From Acidiluteibacter sp963716125 (GTDB lineage: Bacteria; Bacteroidota; Bacteroidia; Flavobacteriales_E; Vicingaceae), in contig OY970294.1 in NCBI GenBank assembly GCA_963716125.1, forward strand, positions 1,922,001 through 1,986,000: a DNA stretch of 64,000 nucleotides, read 5' to 3'. Below the pieces are notes generated by a model. That model did not search any database. It saw only the letters and a list, made by a program, of their open reading frames with translations, and had not been told where the DNA came from. Positions 1 to 6,971 of the stretch are shown one piece after another. The position numbers and the translations under genes were made by a program. Position 1 is the first letter of the stretch. Every line of letters begins with the position of its first letter.

Positions 1-827
1 CCCTCAAAAATAAATTTTATAGCAGCCACACCATCTAACACTAAGCGAAAGAATATTTTACGATAAACTTTGCTCTTATATTCATTTTTGTAAAGTGTCA
101 AAAGACTATTTCTAAAATTCAAGAAAGTTTTTTGTGGATTAAGATTAGACAAAGTGCCACCACCTAAATGATAAACCGTAGAATTAGCAATGTATTCTAT
201 TTGATAACCTTTGTTTTTCAAGCGCCAACAAAGATCTATTTCTTCCATATGAGCAAAATAGGAGGCATCAAATCCATTTAATTGATGGAATATTTCAGAT
301 TTTATAAACATGCAGGCACCTGTGGCCCAAAAAATAGGTCGATTTTGATTGTATTGACCAATATCTTTTTCTAATTCATTAAAAATTCTTCCCCTACAAA
401 ATGGGTATCCTAATTTATCAATATATCCACCTGCAGCTCCTGCATATTCAAAATATTCTTTCTTCTGGTAGCTTTTTATTTTGGGTTGGCAAACAGCTAA
501 TTCAGGATTTGATTGCAATGCTTCAAGTGGTGCTTTAGTCCAATTTTCAGTAACTTCTACATCTGAATTAAGTAAACAATAATATTTGGCATCCACTTTT
601 TTTAAGGCATCATTATATCCCTTTGCAAAGCCTCCATTTTTATCATTCACAACAATCTCAACGGTTGGGAAATTAGTTTTAACAAACTCAATAGAGTCAT
701 CACCACTATTATTATCAGCCAAAATAATTCTATTTTCAGAAGAATATTTAACGATAGATGGTAAAAAGTTGGCTAAATGATTTTTGCCATTCCAATTCAG
801 AATAACAATTGCGAGCTCCTTTGACAT
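1..827 (-). CDS. Family 2 glycosyltransferase (3' end outside window)
   Basis: Reading from an ATG at 825-827 leftwards gives an open frame of about 275 residues that runs off the window edge, so the C-terminus is missing. The N-terminus (MSKELAIVILNWNGKNHL) is the classic start of a GT-A fold family 2 glycosyltransferase. Further on come the nucleotide-sugar/metal region LLNSDVEV, the acceptor-site stretch FWATGACMFI and the catalytic-base region MEEIDLCWR. The closest family type is the rhamnosyltransferase/WcaE-like group that adds sugars to surface glycans at the cytoplasmic face of the membrane. Donor and acceptor cannot be inferred. It lies about 40 bp downstream of the GWxTD gene on the same strand and may share its transcript. 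Confidence 0.88.
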   Translation of the reverse strand, partial: MSKELAIVILNWNGKNHLANFLPSIVKYSSENRIILADNNSGDDSIEFVKTNFPTVEIVVNDKNGGFAKGYNDALKKVDAKYYCLLNSDVEVTENWTKAPLEALQSNPELAVCQPKIKSYQKKEYFEYAGAAGGYIDKLGYPFCRGRIFNELEKDIGQYNQNRPIFWATGACMFIKSEIFHQLNGFDASYFAHMEEIDLCWRLKNKGYQIEYIANSTVYHLGGGTLSNLNPQKTFLNFRNSLLTLYKNEYKSKVYRKIFFRLVLDGVAAIKFIFE

Positions 828-866
828 GTATAAATTTTAGAAAAACAAATGTAATGGAATTACTAA

Positions 867-2312
867 CTATCTTGGGTTATTAAAATAATCCTCCGCTCTG
901 TTTCCATAAGAGTTAACAGGGTTGGTTTGGTCGATGCTATTGCCTTTGATATTATTTCTTTCATAAATTAGCATTTTCCACTGTTCATCTCTAATCTCTC
1001 CATTTACATTGGAATGAATTAAAACATAATCTGTCATTCCTATTTCTTTACTATAAAAAACGAATTTACGATTACCTAAACCTTTCAAATAGTCGTATTG
1101 CCAAATTTCATAAGGATAAGCCGATGGTTCGTAAAGTGATTCTGTAAGAGTGGTTGGTCGTCCATATTGTAAGAATACTCGTCCTCTTTCTGTTAAATAA
1201 CCTGGACGGGTTTGGTAACCAAACTCTTCATTAGCAATTCTAACCTGTTCTTTATATTTAAACCATTCTGTTTGTGGATCAGCAGCATTTTTCTCAATCC
1301 AAAAATTGAGGAAAAACTGCTGCATTAATTTTAAATCCTTATTAACTAATTGGTTGGATACAAACTCTTTTTGCAAATCGGATGAAATAGGATATAAATA
1401 ATTAATATATGTATATAAGCTATCTCTATCAGTCATTTGACCTACAAATGAATTTTCAATTTCATCAATTTCATAAACTACGGTAGGATTACTTCTTGTG
1501 AAAGCGATGCTTCGTTCTGCTATTTGCTCATTATTTTTAGTTTTGGCTCTTAATATAAGTTGATAATTTCCACTGGGTAATTTTGAAATATCAATTGTTT
1601 TAATAATAGCACTAAAGTCATTTGCTTCTAGTTTTGAAAAACCTTTTATATTTAAAGCAACTTTATTTTGATCCGAATTCCAAAGTAAAAACTCTAATAG
1701 GTAAAGGCTATCTTTTATTGTTTTATTAGCATGATAGATTTCAGCGTAAAAACTCATAGAAGTTTTATTCATATCATAAAAAGCGGCGATATTTGGAATA
1801 ATTTCAAACCCTGCTTTATAAAATTCATTTTCTTGATCGCTTTTTTTCATTTGATCAATTAATTCAATATCACTAAATTGCAATTGACTGTCTTTGATAT
1901 CAATTTTAAAAATAAAATCAGTTTCAAAATCAATAACAGGACTATTTACATCGTTAATTATTAATTGAAATTTATAATTTCCATTAGGAACAATTAATCT
2001 TTTTACATCAATAATGTCTGCAGCAGAAATGGAATCGTTAAACTCAGGACTTTTGATTTGAAATTTCTCAAAAGTGACTACTTCTCCTTTTGGATTGGTG
2101 ATAATATAGGTAATTGCCAATTCAGCTTGGTACATATTTTGGCTATTTTTTTTCATCACTAAGCTATTTCCTTTCACAGAAAGGTAAGCCTCCATGTAAT
2201 TATTGCCATTGTTAGACTGGAAAATAGAGTAGTTAAAAAGAGCATTAACATTCGCATTGCTAACAGAGTAGATGCAAGATAGTAGCAGTATAAACAGACC
2301 TAATTTTTTCAT
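867..2312 (-). CDS. GWxTD domain-containing exported protein
   Basis: A 481-residue protein with a cleavable-type signal peptide (MKKLGLFILLLSCIYSVSNA) and a C-terminal region typical of the Bacteroidota GWxTD family: FFLNFWIEKN followed later by GYLTERGRVFLQYGRP, where the name-giving GWxTD appears as GYLTE. The middle is beta-rich and probably made of Ig-like domains. The family's biochemical role is unknown. The signal peptide places it in the periplasm or on the outer membrane. No lipobox cysteine is present after the signal. Downstream on the same strand is a glycosyltransferase. Family assignment is confident, function is not. Confidence 0.85.
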   Translation of the reverse strand: MKKLGLFILLLSCIYSVSNANVNALFNYSIFQSNNGNNYMEAYLSVKGNSLVMKKNSQNMYQAELAITYIITNPKGEVVTFEKFQIKSPEFNDSISAADIIDVKRLIVPNGNYKFQLIINDVNSPVIDFETDFIFKIDIKDSQLQFSDIELIDQMKKSDQENEFYKAGFEIIPNIAAFYDMNKTSMSFYAEIYHANKTIKDSLYLLEFLLWNSDQNKVALNIKGFSKLEANDFSAIIKTIDISKLPSGNYQLILRAKTKNNEQIAERSIAFTRSNPTVVYEIDEIENSFVGQMTDRDSLYTYINYLYPISSDLQKEFVSNQLVNKDLKLMQQFFLNFWIEKNAADPQTEWFKYKEQVRIANEEFGYQTRPGYLTERGRVFLQYGRPTTLTESLYEPSAYPYEIWQYDYLKGLGNRKFVFYSKEIGMTDYVLIHSNVNGEIRDEQWKMLIYERNNIKGNSIDQTNPVNSYGNRAEDYFNNPR

Positions 2313-2370
2313 AATATAAAGGTACTAAAAATAGAAATGTATTATTTGAAAAAAAAATTCAAAAAAATTC

Positions 2371-2400
2371 TTTGAGAAATGAAATGCTTTGGTACTTTTG
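2371..2400 (+). promoter_or_regulatory. Bacteroidota-type promoter of tRNA-Ser(UGA)
   Basis: A -33 element TTTG (2371-2374) and a -7 element TACTTTTG (2393-2400) are separated by 18 bp, close to the published Bacteroidota consensus TTTG-N19-TAnnTTTG. The tRNA begins 5 bp after the -7 box. The same TACTTTTG octamer precedes the second tRNA-Ser gene. Confidence 0.65.
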
Positions 2401-2404
2401 CCGC

Positions 2405-2489
2405 GGAGAAATGGCAGAGCGGTTGAATGCACCGGTCTTGAAAACCGACGTACTGCGAGGTACCGGGGGTTCGAATCCCTCTTTCTCCG
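2405..2489 (+). tRNA. tRNA-Ser: tRNA-Ser(UGA)
   Basis: The acceptor stem pairs GGAGAAA (2405-2411) with TTTCTCC (2482-2488), with discriminator G at 2489. The anticodon loop CTTGAAA contains TGA at 2439-2441. A long variable arm and the T-arm GGGGGTTCGAATCCCTC are present, as expected for a class II serine tRNA. CCA is not fully encoded. The 85-nt length is normal for tRNA-Ser. A strong promoter lies immediately upstream and a large palindromic region starts at its last base. Confidence 0.95.
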
Positions 2490-2617
2490 CAGTGAAAATC
2501 CCTTCAAGCTATGCTTGCAGGGATTTTTTGATTTCAACAAGCTTGAGTTTACTCAAAAGTGAAGTTGAAATCAAAAAATCCTCACAATTTGAAAAATTGT
2601 GAAGGGATTTTCACTGC
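2489..2617 (+). repeat. Nested inverted-repeat structure abutting tRNA-Ser
   Basis: Outer arms 2489-2504 and 2602-2617 are a perfect 16-bp inverted repeat, and inner arms 2521-2538 and 2564-2581 are a perfect 18-bp inverted repeat. Two further small hairpins sit between the arms: CAAGC-TAT-GCTTG near 2505-2517 and CACAATTT-GAA-AAATTGTG near 2583-2601. Folded, it forms a multi-branched cruciform whose first base is the last base of the tRNA. It could act as terminator and RNA 3'-end structure, or it may be the end of a non-autonomous palindromic element. Confidence 0.75.
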
Positions 2618-2630
2618 AAGGTCTCCCCTC

Positions 2631-2665
2631 TGGGATAGGCGCAGTGAAACGAAGCCAATCCCAGC
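2631..2665 (+). repeat. Short REP-like hairpin
   Basis: TGGGATAGGC (about 2631-2640) and GCCAATCCCA (about 2656-2665) form a 10-bp stem with one mismatch, around a loop containing GCAGTGAAACGAA. It is GC-rich compared with the surroundings and resembles the scattered REP-like palindromes common in intergenic DNA of this phylum. Confidence 0.45.
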
Positions 2666-2815
2666 TCAATTGTTGAATAAGTCAATTAATCAATTAATCA
2701 ATCAGTGAATCAATTAATGATTTAATCAGTCAATCAGTGAATCAATTAATCAATCAATTAATAAGTGAATCAATCAACCAATAAGAAAATCAGTCAATTC
2801 GAAAAGTTGAGCTAA
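2666..2815. repeat. Degenerate 8-bp phased low-complexity repeat (minor locus)
   Basis: A stretch built almost only from TCAATTAA, TCAATCAG and TGAATCAA type octamers, with no long open frame. Read on the minus strand it is the same grammar (NNNATTGA repeated with an 8-bp period) as the larger locus at 58.1-59.0 kb. No gene is visible here. Confidence 0.7.
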
Positions 2816-2819
2816 ATGA

Positions 2820-2908
2820 TTCTACTACTACTCATTTGAAAAGTCATTGCGAGCGAAACAACTGAAAGATTATCATTTTAAAAAGGGCTAATTGGAGCGA
2901 AGCAATCT
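2820..2908 (+). repeat. Direct repeat, left copy flanking the toxin-antitoxin pair
   Basis: TCTACTACT, CATTTGAAAAGTCATTG and ACTGAAAGATTATCATTTTAA recur in the same order at 3679-3795. This copy also has GCGAGCGAAAC and ends in GAGCGAAGCAATCT, a motif of REP-like elements seen across Bacteroidota. The two copies bracket the antitoxin and toxin genes. Confidence 0.7.
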
Positions 2909-2974
2909 TTTGATTTACGATAAGTACTACGTGCAATAATAATTTTTATATGTATATTTAATAAAAAAAGATTC

Positions 2975-3220
2975 ATGCGTACCAAATTAACGCTTAGTTT
3001 AGATCAAAAAACAATAGTAATTGCTAAAGAAATTGCTAGAAAGCGCAATACGAGTCTTTCTAAAATGGTTGAAGAATATTTTTATAAATTAATGAATAAA
3101 AATAAAGAATTGGAAATTCATCCGGATATACAATCAATGGTGGGTCTTTTTACAATTGAGGACGATAGAGATTATAAAACAATTATAGAAGAAGAACGCA
3201 TAAAAAAATATGTAAAATAA
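2975..3220 (+). CDS. Antitoxin, DUF6364/ribbon-helix-helix-like
   Basis: An 81-residue protein starting MRTKLTLSLDQKTIVIAKEIA and continuing RKRNTSLSKMVEEYFYKL. This basic beta strand followed by two helices is typical of small DUF6364/RHH antitoxins that bind DNA as dimers and neutralise a partner PIN ribonuclease. The C-terminal half (LFTIEDDRDYKTIIEEERIKKYVK) is the probable toxin-binding tail. Its stop overlaps the start of the PIN reading frame (TAATG), so the two are translationally coupled. The partner toxin is frameshifted, so this antitoxin may now lack a functional target at this locus. Confidence 0.8.
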   Translation: MRTKLTLSLDQKTIVIAKEIARKRNTSLSKMVEEYFYKLMNKNKELEIHPDIQSMVGLFTIEDDRDYKTIIEEERIKKYVK

Positions 3221-3634
3221 TGATCCATTGTTTAATAGATTCAGATATTGCCCTAGATGTTTAACTTAAAAAGAGTACCTTTTGTGATACACTCTTCACA
3301 AATTTTTAATTGCGCTAAATTCAAAAAACTAAAAGGCTATTTAACCAGTTTAGCCCTAGCAAATGTTTATTATGTTTTGCGTAAAGAATATAGTAAAGAG
3401 AGGATTATAGAAGAATTTATAAAATTAACATCGATTATTGAGATAGAAACCACAAATAAAAAAATAGTTCAAAAAGCTTTATTGTCAGATTTTTCAGACT
3501 TTGAAGATGCATTACAAAATTATAGTGCAGAAAATAATAGTTTGATTACACATATCGTAACTAGAAATGTAAAAGATTATAAAAATAGTAAATTGGTGGT
3601 GTTGAGTCCAAAAGAATTTTTAGAGATTCTATAG
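3220..3634 (+). pseudogene. PIN-domain toxin, broken by a +1 frameshift
   Basis: The frame starting at 3220 reads MIHCLIDSDIALDV and then hits TAA at 3262. The rest of a normal PIN protein continues in the next frame from about 3260 (LKRVPFVIHSSQIFNCAKF through LANVYYVLRKEY to DFSDFEDALQNYSA and VTRNVKDYK). Removing one base near 3259-3265 restores a protein of about 137 residues, the usual size. The first catalytic Asp (LIDSD) lies only in the short first frame, while the acidic DFEDA and IVTRNVKDY motifs lie in the second. A protein starting at the ATG of 3257 would therefore lack an essential metal ligand. The alternatives are sequencing error or +1 recoding at GTT-TAA-C. Confidence 0.8.
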
Positions 3635-3678
3635 GATTAGTATAGTTTTGTCTTATTTATAATAACTTAATATTTTAA

Positions 3679-3817
3679 TTCTACTACTCATTTGAAAAGT
3701 CATTGGGAACGACAACTGAAAGATTATCATTTTAAAAGGGGTTCTTGTAGAGAGCTTGTTCGTCCGCAGCAAAGCAAAGGCGGGAAGCAATCTGTTTTTA
3801 TCAGGATAGATTGCTTC
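3679..3817 (+). repeat. Direct repeat, right copy, ending in a REP-like hairpin
   Basis: Repeats the element at 2820-2908 with small changes (CATTGGGAACGACAACTGAAAG). It ends with GAAGCAATCT (3784-3793) facing AGATTGCTTC (3808-3817), a perfect 10-bp stem. Together with the left copy it fences off the toxin-antitoxin genes. The rest of the interval 3635-3983 shows no gene. Confidence 0.7.
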
Positions 3818-3983
3818 TTTACGTAATTGTCAATATTCAGATAATAATTAATAATAAACACCATTCCCAAAGACGGTTGAAATTAAATTATATTTTAAAT
3901 AAAGTGTTGCTATCAACTTAACAATTGATTAATTTTCAGTTTAATTTAAAAATCTTATCTTACAACAATAAACAATTATAACT

Positions 3984-4238
3984 ATGGACGATAAGACAAG
4001 AAAAAGATTAGAAACAATGAAATCTGTTTTAGTAAAAATGGAAGATATTAAAAATACACAACAAAGTTTAATCGAAAAGATTGGACAAGTTGAAGTGAAT
4101 CTATTTGATATAAAATCAGATGATTTAGATAAAGAATTAGACAAAGTAGCAACTAATGCAAGTAATTCTTATGATATAATTAAGGATGCAATTGAAGCCT
4201 TTCAAATGAAGAGAAACAAAATTGAAAACGAAGCTTAA
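3984..4238 (+). CDS. Small helical protein of unknown function
   Basis: 84 residues, almost entirely charged and helical (KRLETMKSVLVKMEDIKN and DLDKELDKVATNASNSYD), with no signal peptide or membrane segment. Heptad-like spacing suggests a short coiled coil. I do not recognise the family. It converges with the CDF transporter, with only about 8 bp between the two stop codons. The start ATG at 3984 follows an A-rich leader without an obvious Shine-Dalgarno, which is normal for Bacteroidota. Confidence 0.6.
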   Translation: MDDKTRKRLETMKSVLVKMEDIKNTQQSLIEKIGQVEVNLFDIKSDDLDKELDKVATNASNSYDIIKDAIEAFQMKRNKIENEA

Positions 4239-4245
4239 TTTAATT

Positions 4246-5169
4246 TTAAGCTTTCAATAATTTCTCTTTTTGATTGGTTGGTTGTATATATACTTGGTTG
4301 ATTCGTGGTATTTGCTGAATGATATCTGTTCTAATTTGGGAAACGATTTCTTCGGCTTCTACTATTCCTATGTTTTCAATTAAATCAACATCTATTTCTA
4401 CCATAATACGGTTGGGACCAAAATGCATCGTTTTAGGATAAGTATAATTTTCGATTTTTTGATTTTGTTTTAGAATTAATTCTATTTGCTCAATTATTTC
4501 ATCATTCGCACTTTCACCTAACAATAAACCTTTCGTTTCCCTAGCTAAAAAGGTAGCCACAGTTAACAATAATAGACCAATCAAAAGTGAGGCAGCTCCA
4601 TCTAAATACGGATTTTGAAGCTGAACTGATAAAAATACACCCAACAAAGCGATAAATAAACCAATCACTGCTGCTGTATCCTCAATGACTATGGCAAAGT
4701 TGGCGGGATCTTTACTTTTTACAATTTTAGAAATCAAGTTACCTGACTTATGAGATTTGTTAAATTGTTTAACAGCAATAATTAGAGAAGCGCCTTCAAA
4801 AAGTATAGCAGCACTTAAAACTGCATAACTCCATACTGGGTTTTCTACAATCGTTGGATCTTCTAATGCATGAATTCCTTCATATATAGCAAATCCACCA
4901 CCCAAAGCAAATATCAAAATAGAAACTACAAAACTCCAAAAGTAAATTTCCTTACCGTAGCCAAATGGATGAGCCTTATCTGCAGGCCTTGATGCGCGTT
5001 TAATTCCTAATAACAATAATAGTCCATTTCCTGTATCTATTACTGAATGAATACCTTCCGCTAACATGGCAGAACTGCCTGTAAAAAAGGCAGCTACAAA
5101 TTTACTTACAGCTATTAAAGAATTGGCTGCTATAGCCCCATAAATTGCAATTTTTGATTGTCCTGCCAT
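4246..5169 (-). CDS. Cation diffusion facilitator (CDF) transporter
   Basis: A 307-residue inner-membrane protein with about six transmembrane segments and a C-terminal cytoplasmic domain of about 90 residues. Diagnostic motifs are MLAEGIHSVIDTGNG with its metal-binding acidic residue in TM2, the loop KAHPFGYGKEIYFW, and EDTAAVIGLFIALLGVFL in TM5. The HPFGYGKE loop and EDTAAVIG place it in the branch containing human ZnT9/SLC30A9-like proteins, antiporters that export zinc or related divalent metals in exchange for protons. The metal cannot be read from sequence. It is probably monocistronic. Confidence 0.88.
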   Translation of the reverse strand: MAGQSKIAIYGAIAANSLIAVSKFVAAFFTGSSAMLAEGIHSVIDTGNGLLLLLGIKRASRPADKAHPFGYGKEIYFWSFVVSILIFALGGGFAIYEGIHALEDPTIVENPVWSYAVLSAAILFEGASLIIAVKQFNKSHKSGNLISKIVKSKDPANFAIVIEDTAAVIGLFIALLGVFLSVQLQNPYLDGAASLLIGLLLLTVATFLARETKGLLLGESANDEIIEQIELILKQNQKIENYTYPKTMHFGPNRIMVEIDVDLIENIGIVEAEEIVSQIRTDIIQQIPRINQVYIQPTNQKEKLLKA

Positions 5170-5214
5170 AATTATAAATTAGATTTTAAATGTAAGTTAT
5201 TGATTTAAAATAAA

Positions 5215-5248
5215 AAAAGCTTTTCTCAATTAATTGAGAAAAGCTTTT
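5215..5248 (-). terminator. Rho-independent terminator of the PNPOx-like gene
   Basis: A perfect 34-bp palindrome (AAAAGCTTTTCTCAATT and its complement) lies 17 bp past the stop of the PNPOx-like gene. On the minus strand it is followed by a run of Ts (A-run at 5212-5218 on the plus strand). Confidence 0.85.
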
Positions 5249-5265
5249 AAGTTATAGGATAAGAT

Positions 5266-5775
5266 TTATATTTTCAATTTACCTTCTTCGCCACCTTCAC
5301 CATTAGATTTTCCACCTGTAACAGCCGAATAAAGCATCAATGCCATATCAATTAGTTTTCCATGTTTTGTTCCCCAATATTTTACATCAATTGGTTTTAC
5401 GCCAATTATGGAAACATTCGGATCTTTTTTTCCATCTTTAAACCAAACTTTTGCTAAATCAGACCAATGCGCATCAATTGTTTGTTGATCCGCATAAATT
5501 TCAGCTTTTCCATAAATAGATAAATATTCTGATGAGCTTTTGTTGATGAAGAACAATTGTAATTCAGCATCTTTTTTTATTTCATAATTTTTATCACTGT
5601 CTTTACCACTTATAAACCACATAATTCCATTTTTATCTACTTCTTGCAGCGTCATTGGTCTTACAGATAATGGTCGTTTATCTAAGTAAGTCGACATCAT
5701 ACATATTCTTGCATCTTCAGCAAGTTCTTTTAATTTTTCAATCGCTTCTTTGTTGTAATAGTTTTCTTTGGACAT
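5266..5775 (-). CDS. Pyridoxamine 5'-phosphate oxidase-like (general stress protein 26 type)
   Basis: Starting at the ATG at 5773-5775 (MSKENYYNKEAIEKLKELAE) gives 169 residues. An in-frame start 13 codons upstream exists (5814), but those residues do not look like part of the fold. The pattern ARICMMSTYLDKRPLSVRPM, GIMWFISGKDSDKNYEI and LQLFFINKSSSEYLSIYGKAEIY is the split beta-barrel FMN-binding fold of Bacillus GSP26-like proteins. Members bind flavin or cofactor F420-like ligands. Their substrates are mostly unknown, so true PNP oxidase activity should not be assumed. It is monocistronic with a strong terminator. Confidence 0.82.
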   Translation of the reverse strand: MSKENYYNKEAIEKLKELAEDARICMMSTYLDKRPLSVRPMTLQEVDKNGIMWFISGKDSDKNYEIKKDAELQLFFINKSSSEYLSIYGKAEIYADQQTIDAHWSDLAKVWFKDGKKDPNVSIIGVKPIDVKYWGTKHGKLIDMALMLYSAVTGGKSNGEGGEEGKLKI

Positions 5776-5951
5776 AATTTCAATGTTTTTTATTGCTAAT
5801 TTTTTATTAAACATTTAAAATCTAAACTGAATTGAAAATTATTTGTTTAGATAAAAAAGATTTGACATTTAAAAACATATTTCTTGCCAAATATCTAATT
5901 GACTAGTATGGAATAGTTTTTGAAAATAAAATTAAAAATAATATATATAAT

Positions 5952-6941
5952 TTGAAAAATTTTCTACAGTTTAATTCAAATGGCATTTATTGTATTCCTG
6001 GAAAATTCTATTTAGATCCATGGAAACCTGTTGATTATGCAATTATTTCTCATGGGCATGCAGATCACGCTCGTTGGGGAATGAAACATTATCTAACTCA
6101 TCATTTTACTAAACCTATACTTCAGCATAGAATTGGTGCAGATATTTCTGTGGAAAGTATGGGATATAATGAAATAAAAATCATCAATGGTGTAAAGGTT
6201 AGTTTACATCCCGCAGGGCATTTAATTGGTTCTGCTCAAATAAGATTAGAATATAAAGGAGAAGTTGCAGTGTTTTCAGGAGATTATAAAGTAGACAATG
6301 ATGAAATAAGTACTCCTTTTGAATCCGTAAAGTGTCATACATTTATAACTGAAAGTACTTTTGGTTTGCCCATCTATAAATGGAATAGTAACCAAAAACT
6401 GAAGGAAATGATGCAAAATTGGGTCATTTCTAATCAAAATATGGATAAAACATCCGTTTTTTTAGGTTATTCCTTAGGAAAAGCGCAACGGATTATGAAA
6501 TTAGTAGAAGGTTTGGATGAAATTTTTGTTCATACTGCAATCGATAATATCAATCAAGCTATTTTTTCTTCAGGTATTGAATTACCAAAATATCAAGCAA
6601 TAGATTGGGATAATAAATCAAAAATGAAAGGAAAAATTGTCATAGTTCCACCTGCGTTATTGGGTTCTAAAATGATAAAAAACATACCAAATGCAGCCAC
6701 AGCTATTTGTTCTGGTTGGATGCAAATAAGAGGCAATAGAAGATGGAAGGCTGTTGATGCAGGTTTTGCAGTGAGCGATCATGCAGATTGGGATGGTTTA
6801 CTAGAAGCTGTAAAAGCCAGTGAAGCCAACAAAGTTTATGTAACACATGGTTCGCAAGCTACCTTTTCAAAATATTTAAATGAGATTGGTATAGAGGCTT
6901 ATGAACTCAAAACGGAGTATGGAGAAGATGAAAAAGATTAG
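5952..6941 (+). CDS. Ligase-associated DNA exonuclease (metallo-beta-lactamase fold)
   Basis: 329 residues from a TTG start (no in-frame ATG before residue 44). HGHADH at about 34-39 is the metal-binding motif of the metallo-beta-lactamase/beta-CASP fold. HPAGHLIGSAQI and FSGDYKVD supply further ligands. This matches the TIGR04122 family, exonucleases always found next to an ATP-dependent ligase, and the ligase gene follows 30 bp downstream. The four genes from here to 11672 form the known Lhr/LigB/exonuclease/MPE repair cluster. The TTG start is the only uncertain point. Confidence 0.9.
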   Translation: MKNFLQFNSNGIYCIPGKFYLDPWKPVDYAIISHGHADHARWGMKHYLTHHFTKPILQHRIGADISVESMGYNEIKIINGVKVSLHPAGHLIGSAQIRLEYKGEVAVFSGDYKVDNDEISTPFESVKCHTFITESTFGLPIYKWNSNQKLKEMMQNWVISNQNMDKTSVFLGYSLGKAQRIMKLVEGLDEIFVHTAIDNINQAIFSSGIELPKYQAIDWDNKSKMKGKIVIVPPALLGSKMIKNIPNAATAICSGWMQIRGNRRWKAVDAGFAVSDHADWDGLLEAVKASEANKVYVTHGSQATFSKYLNEIGIEAYELKTEYGEDEKD

Positions 6942-6971
6942 GAAATGTTGCCTTAAACACGCTAGAATATT

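Noticed and set aside
2325..2602. Two opposite open frames overlapping tRNA-Ser(UGA).
   Set aside because: They translate the tRNA and its promoter and have no protein-like features.
3220..3634. Programmed +1 frameshift producing the PIN toxin.
   Set aside because: The GTT-TAA-C context is suggestive, but there is no upstream Shine-Dalgarno-like stimulator and two other unrelated genes in the window have the same type of lesion. Kept only as an alternative.
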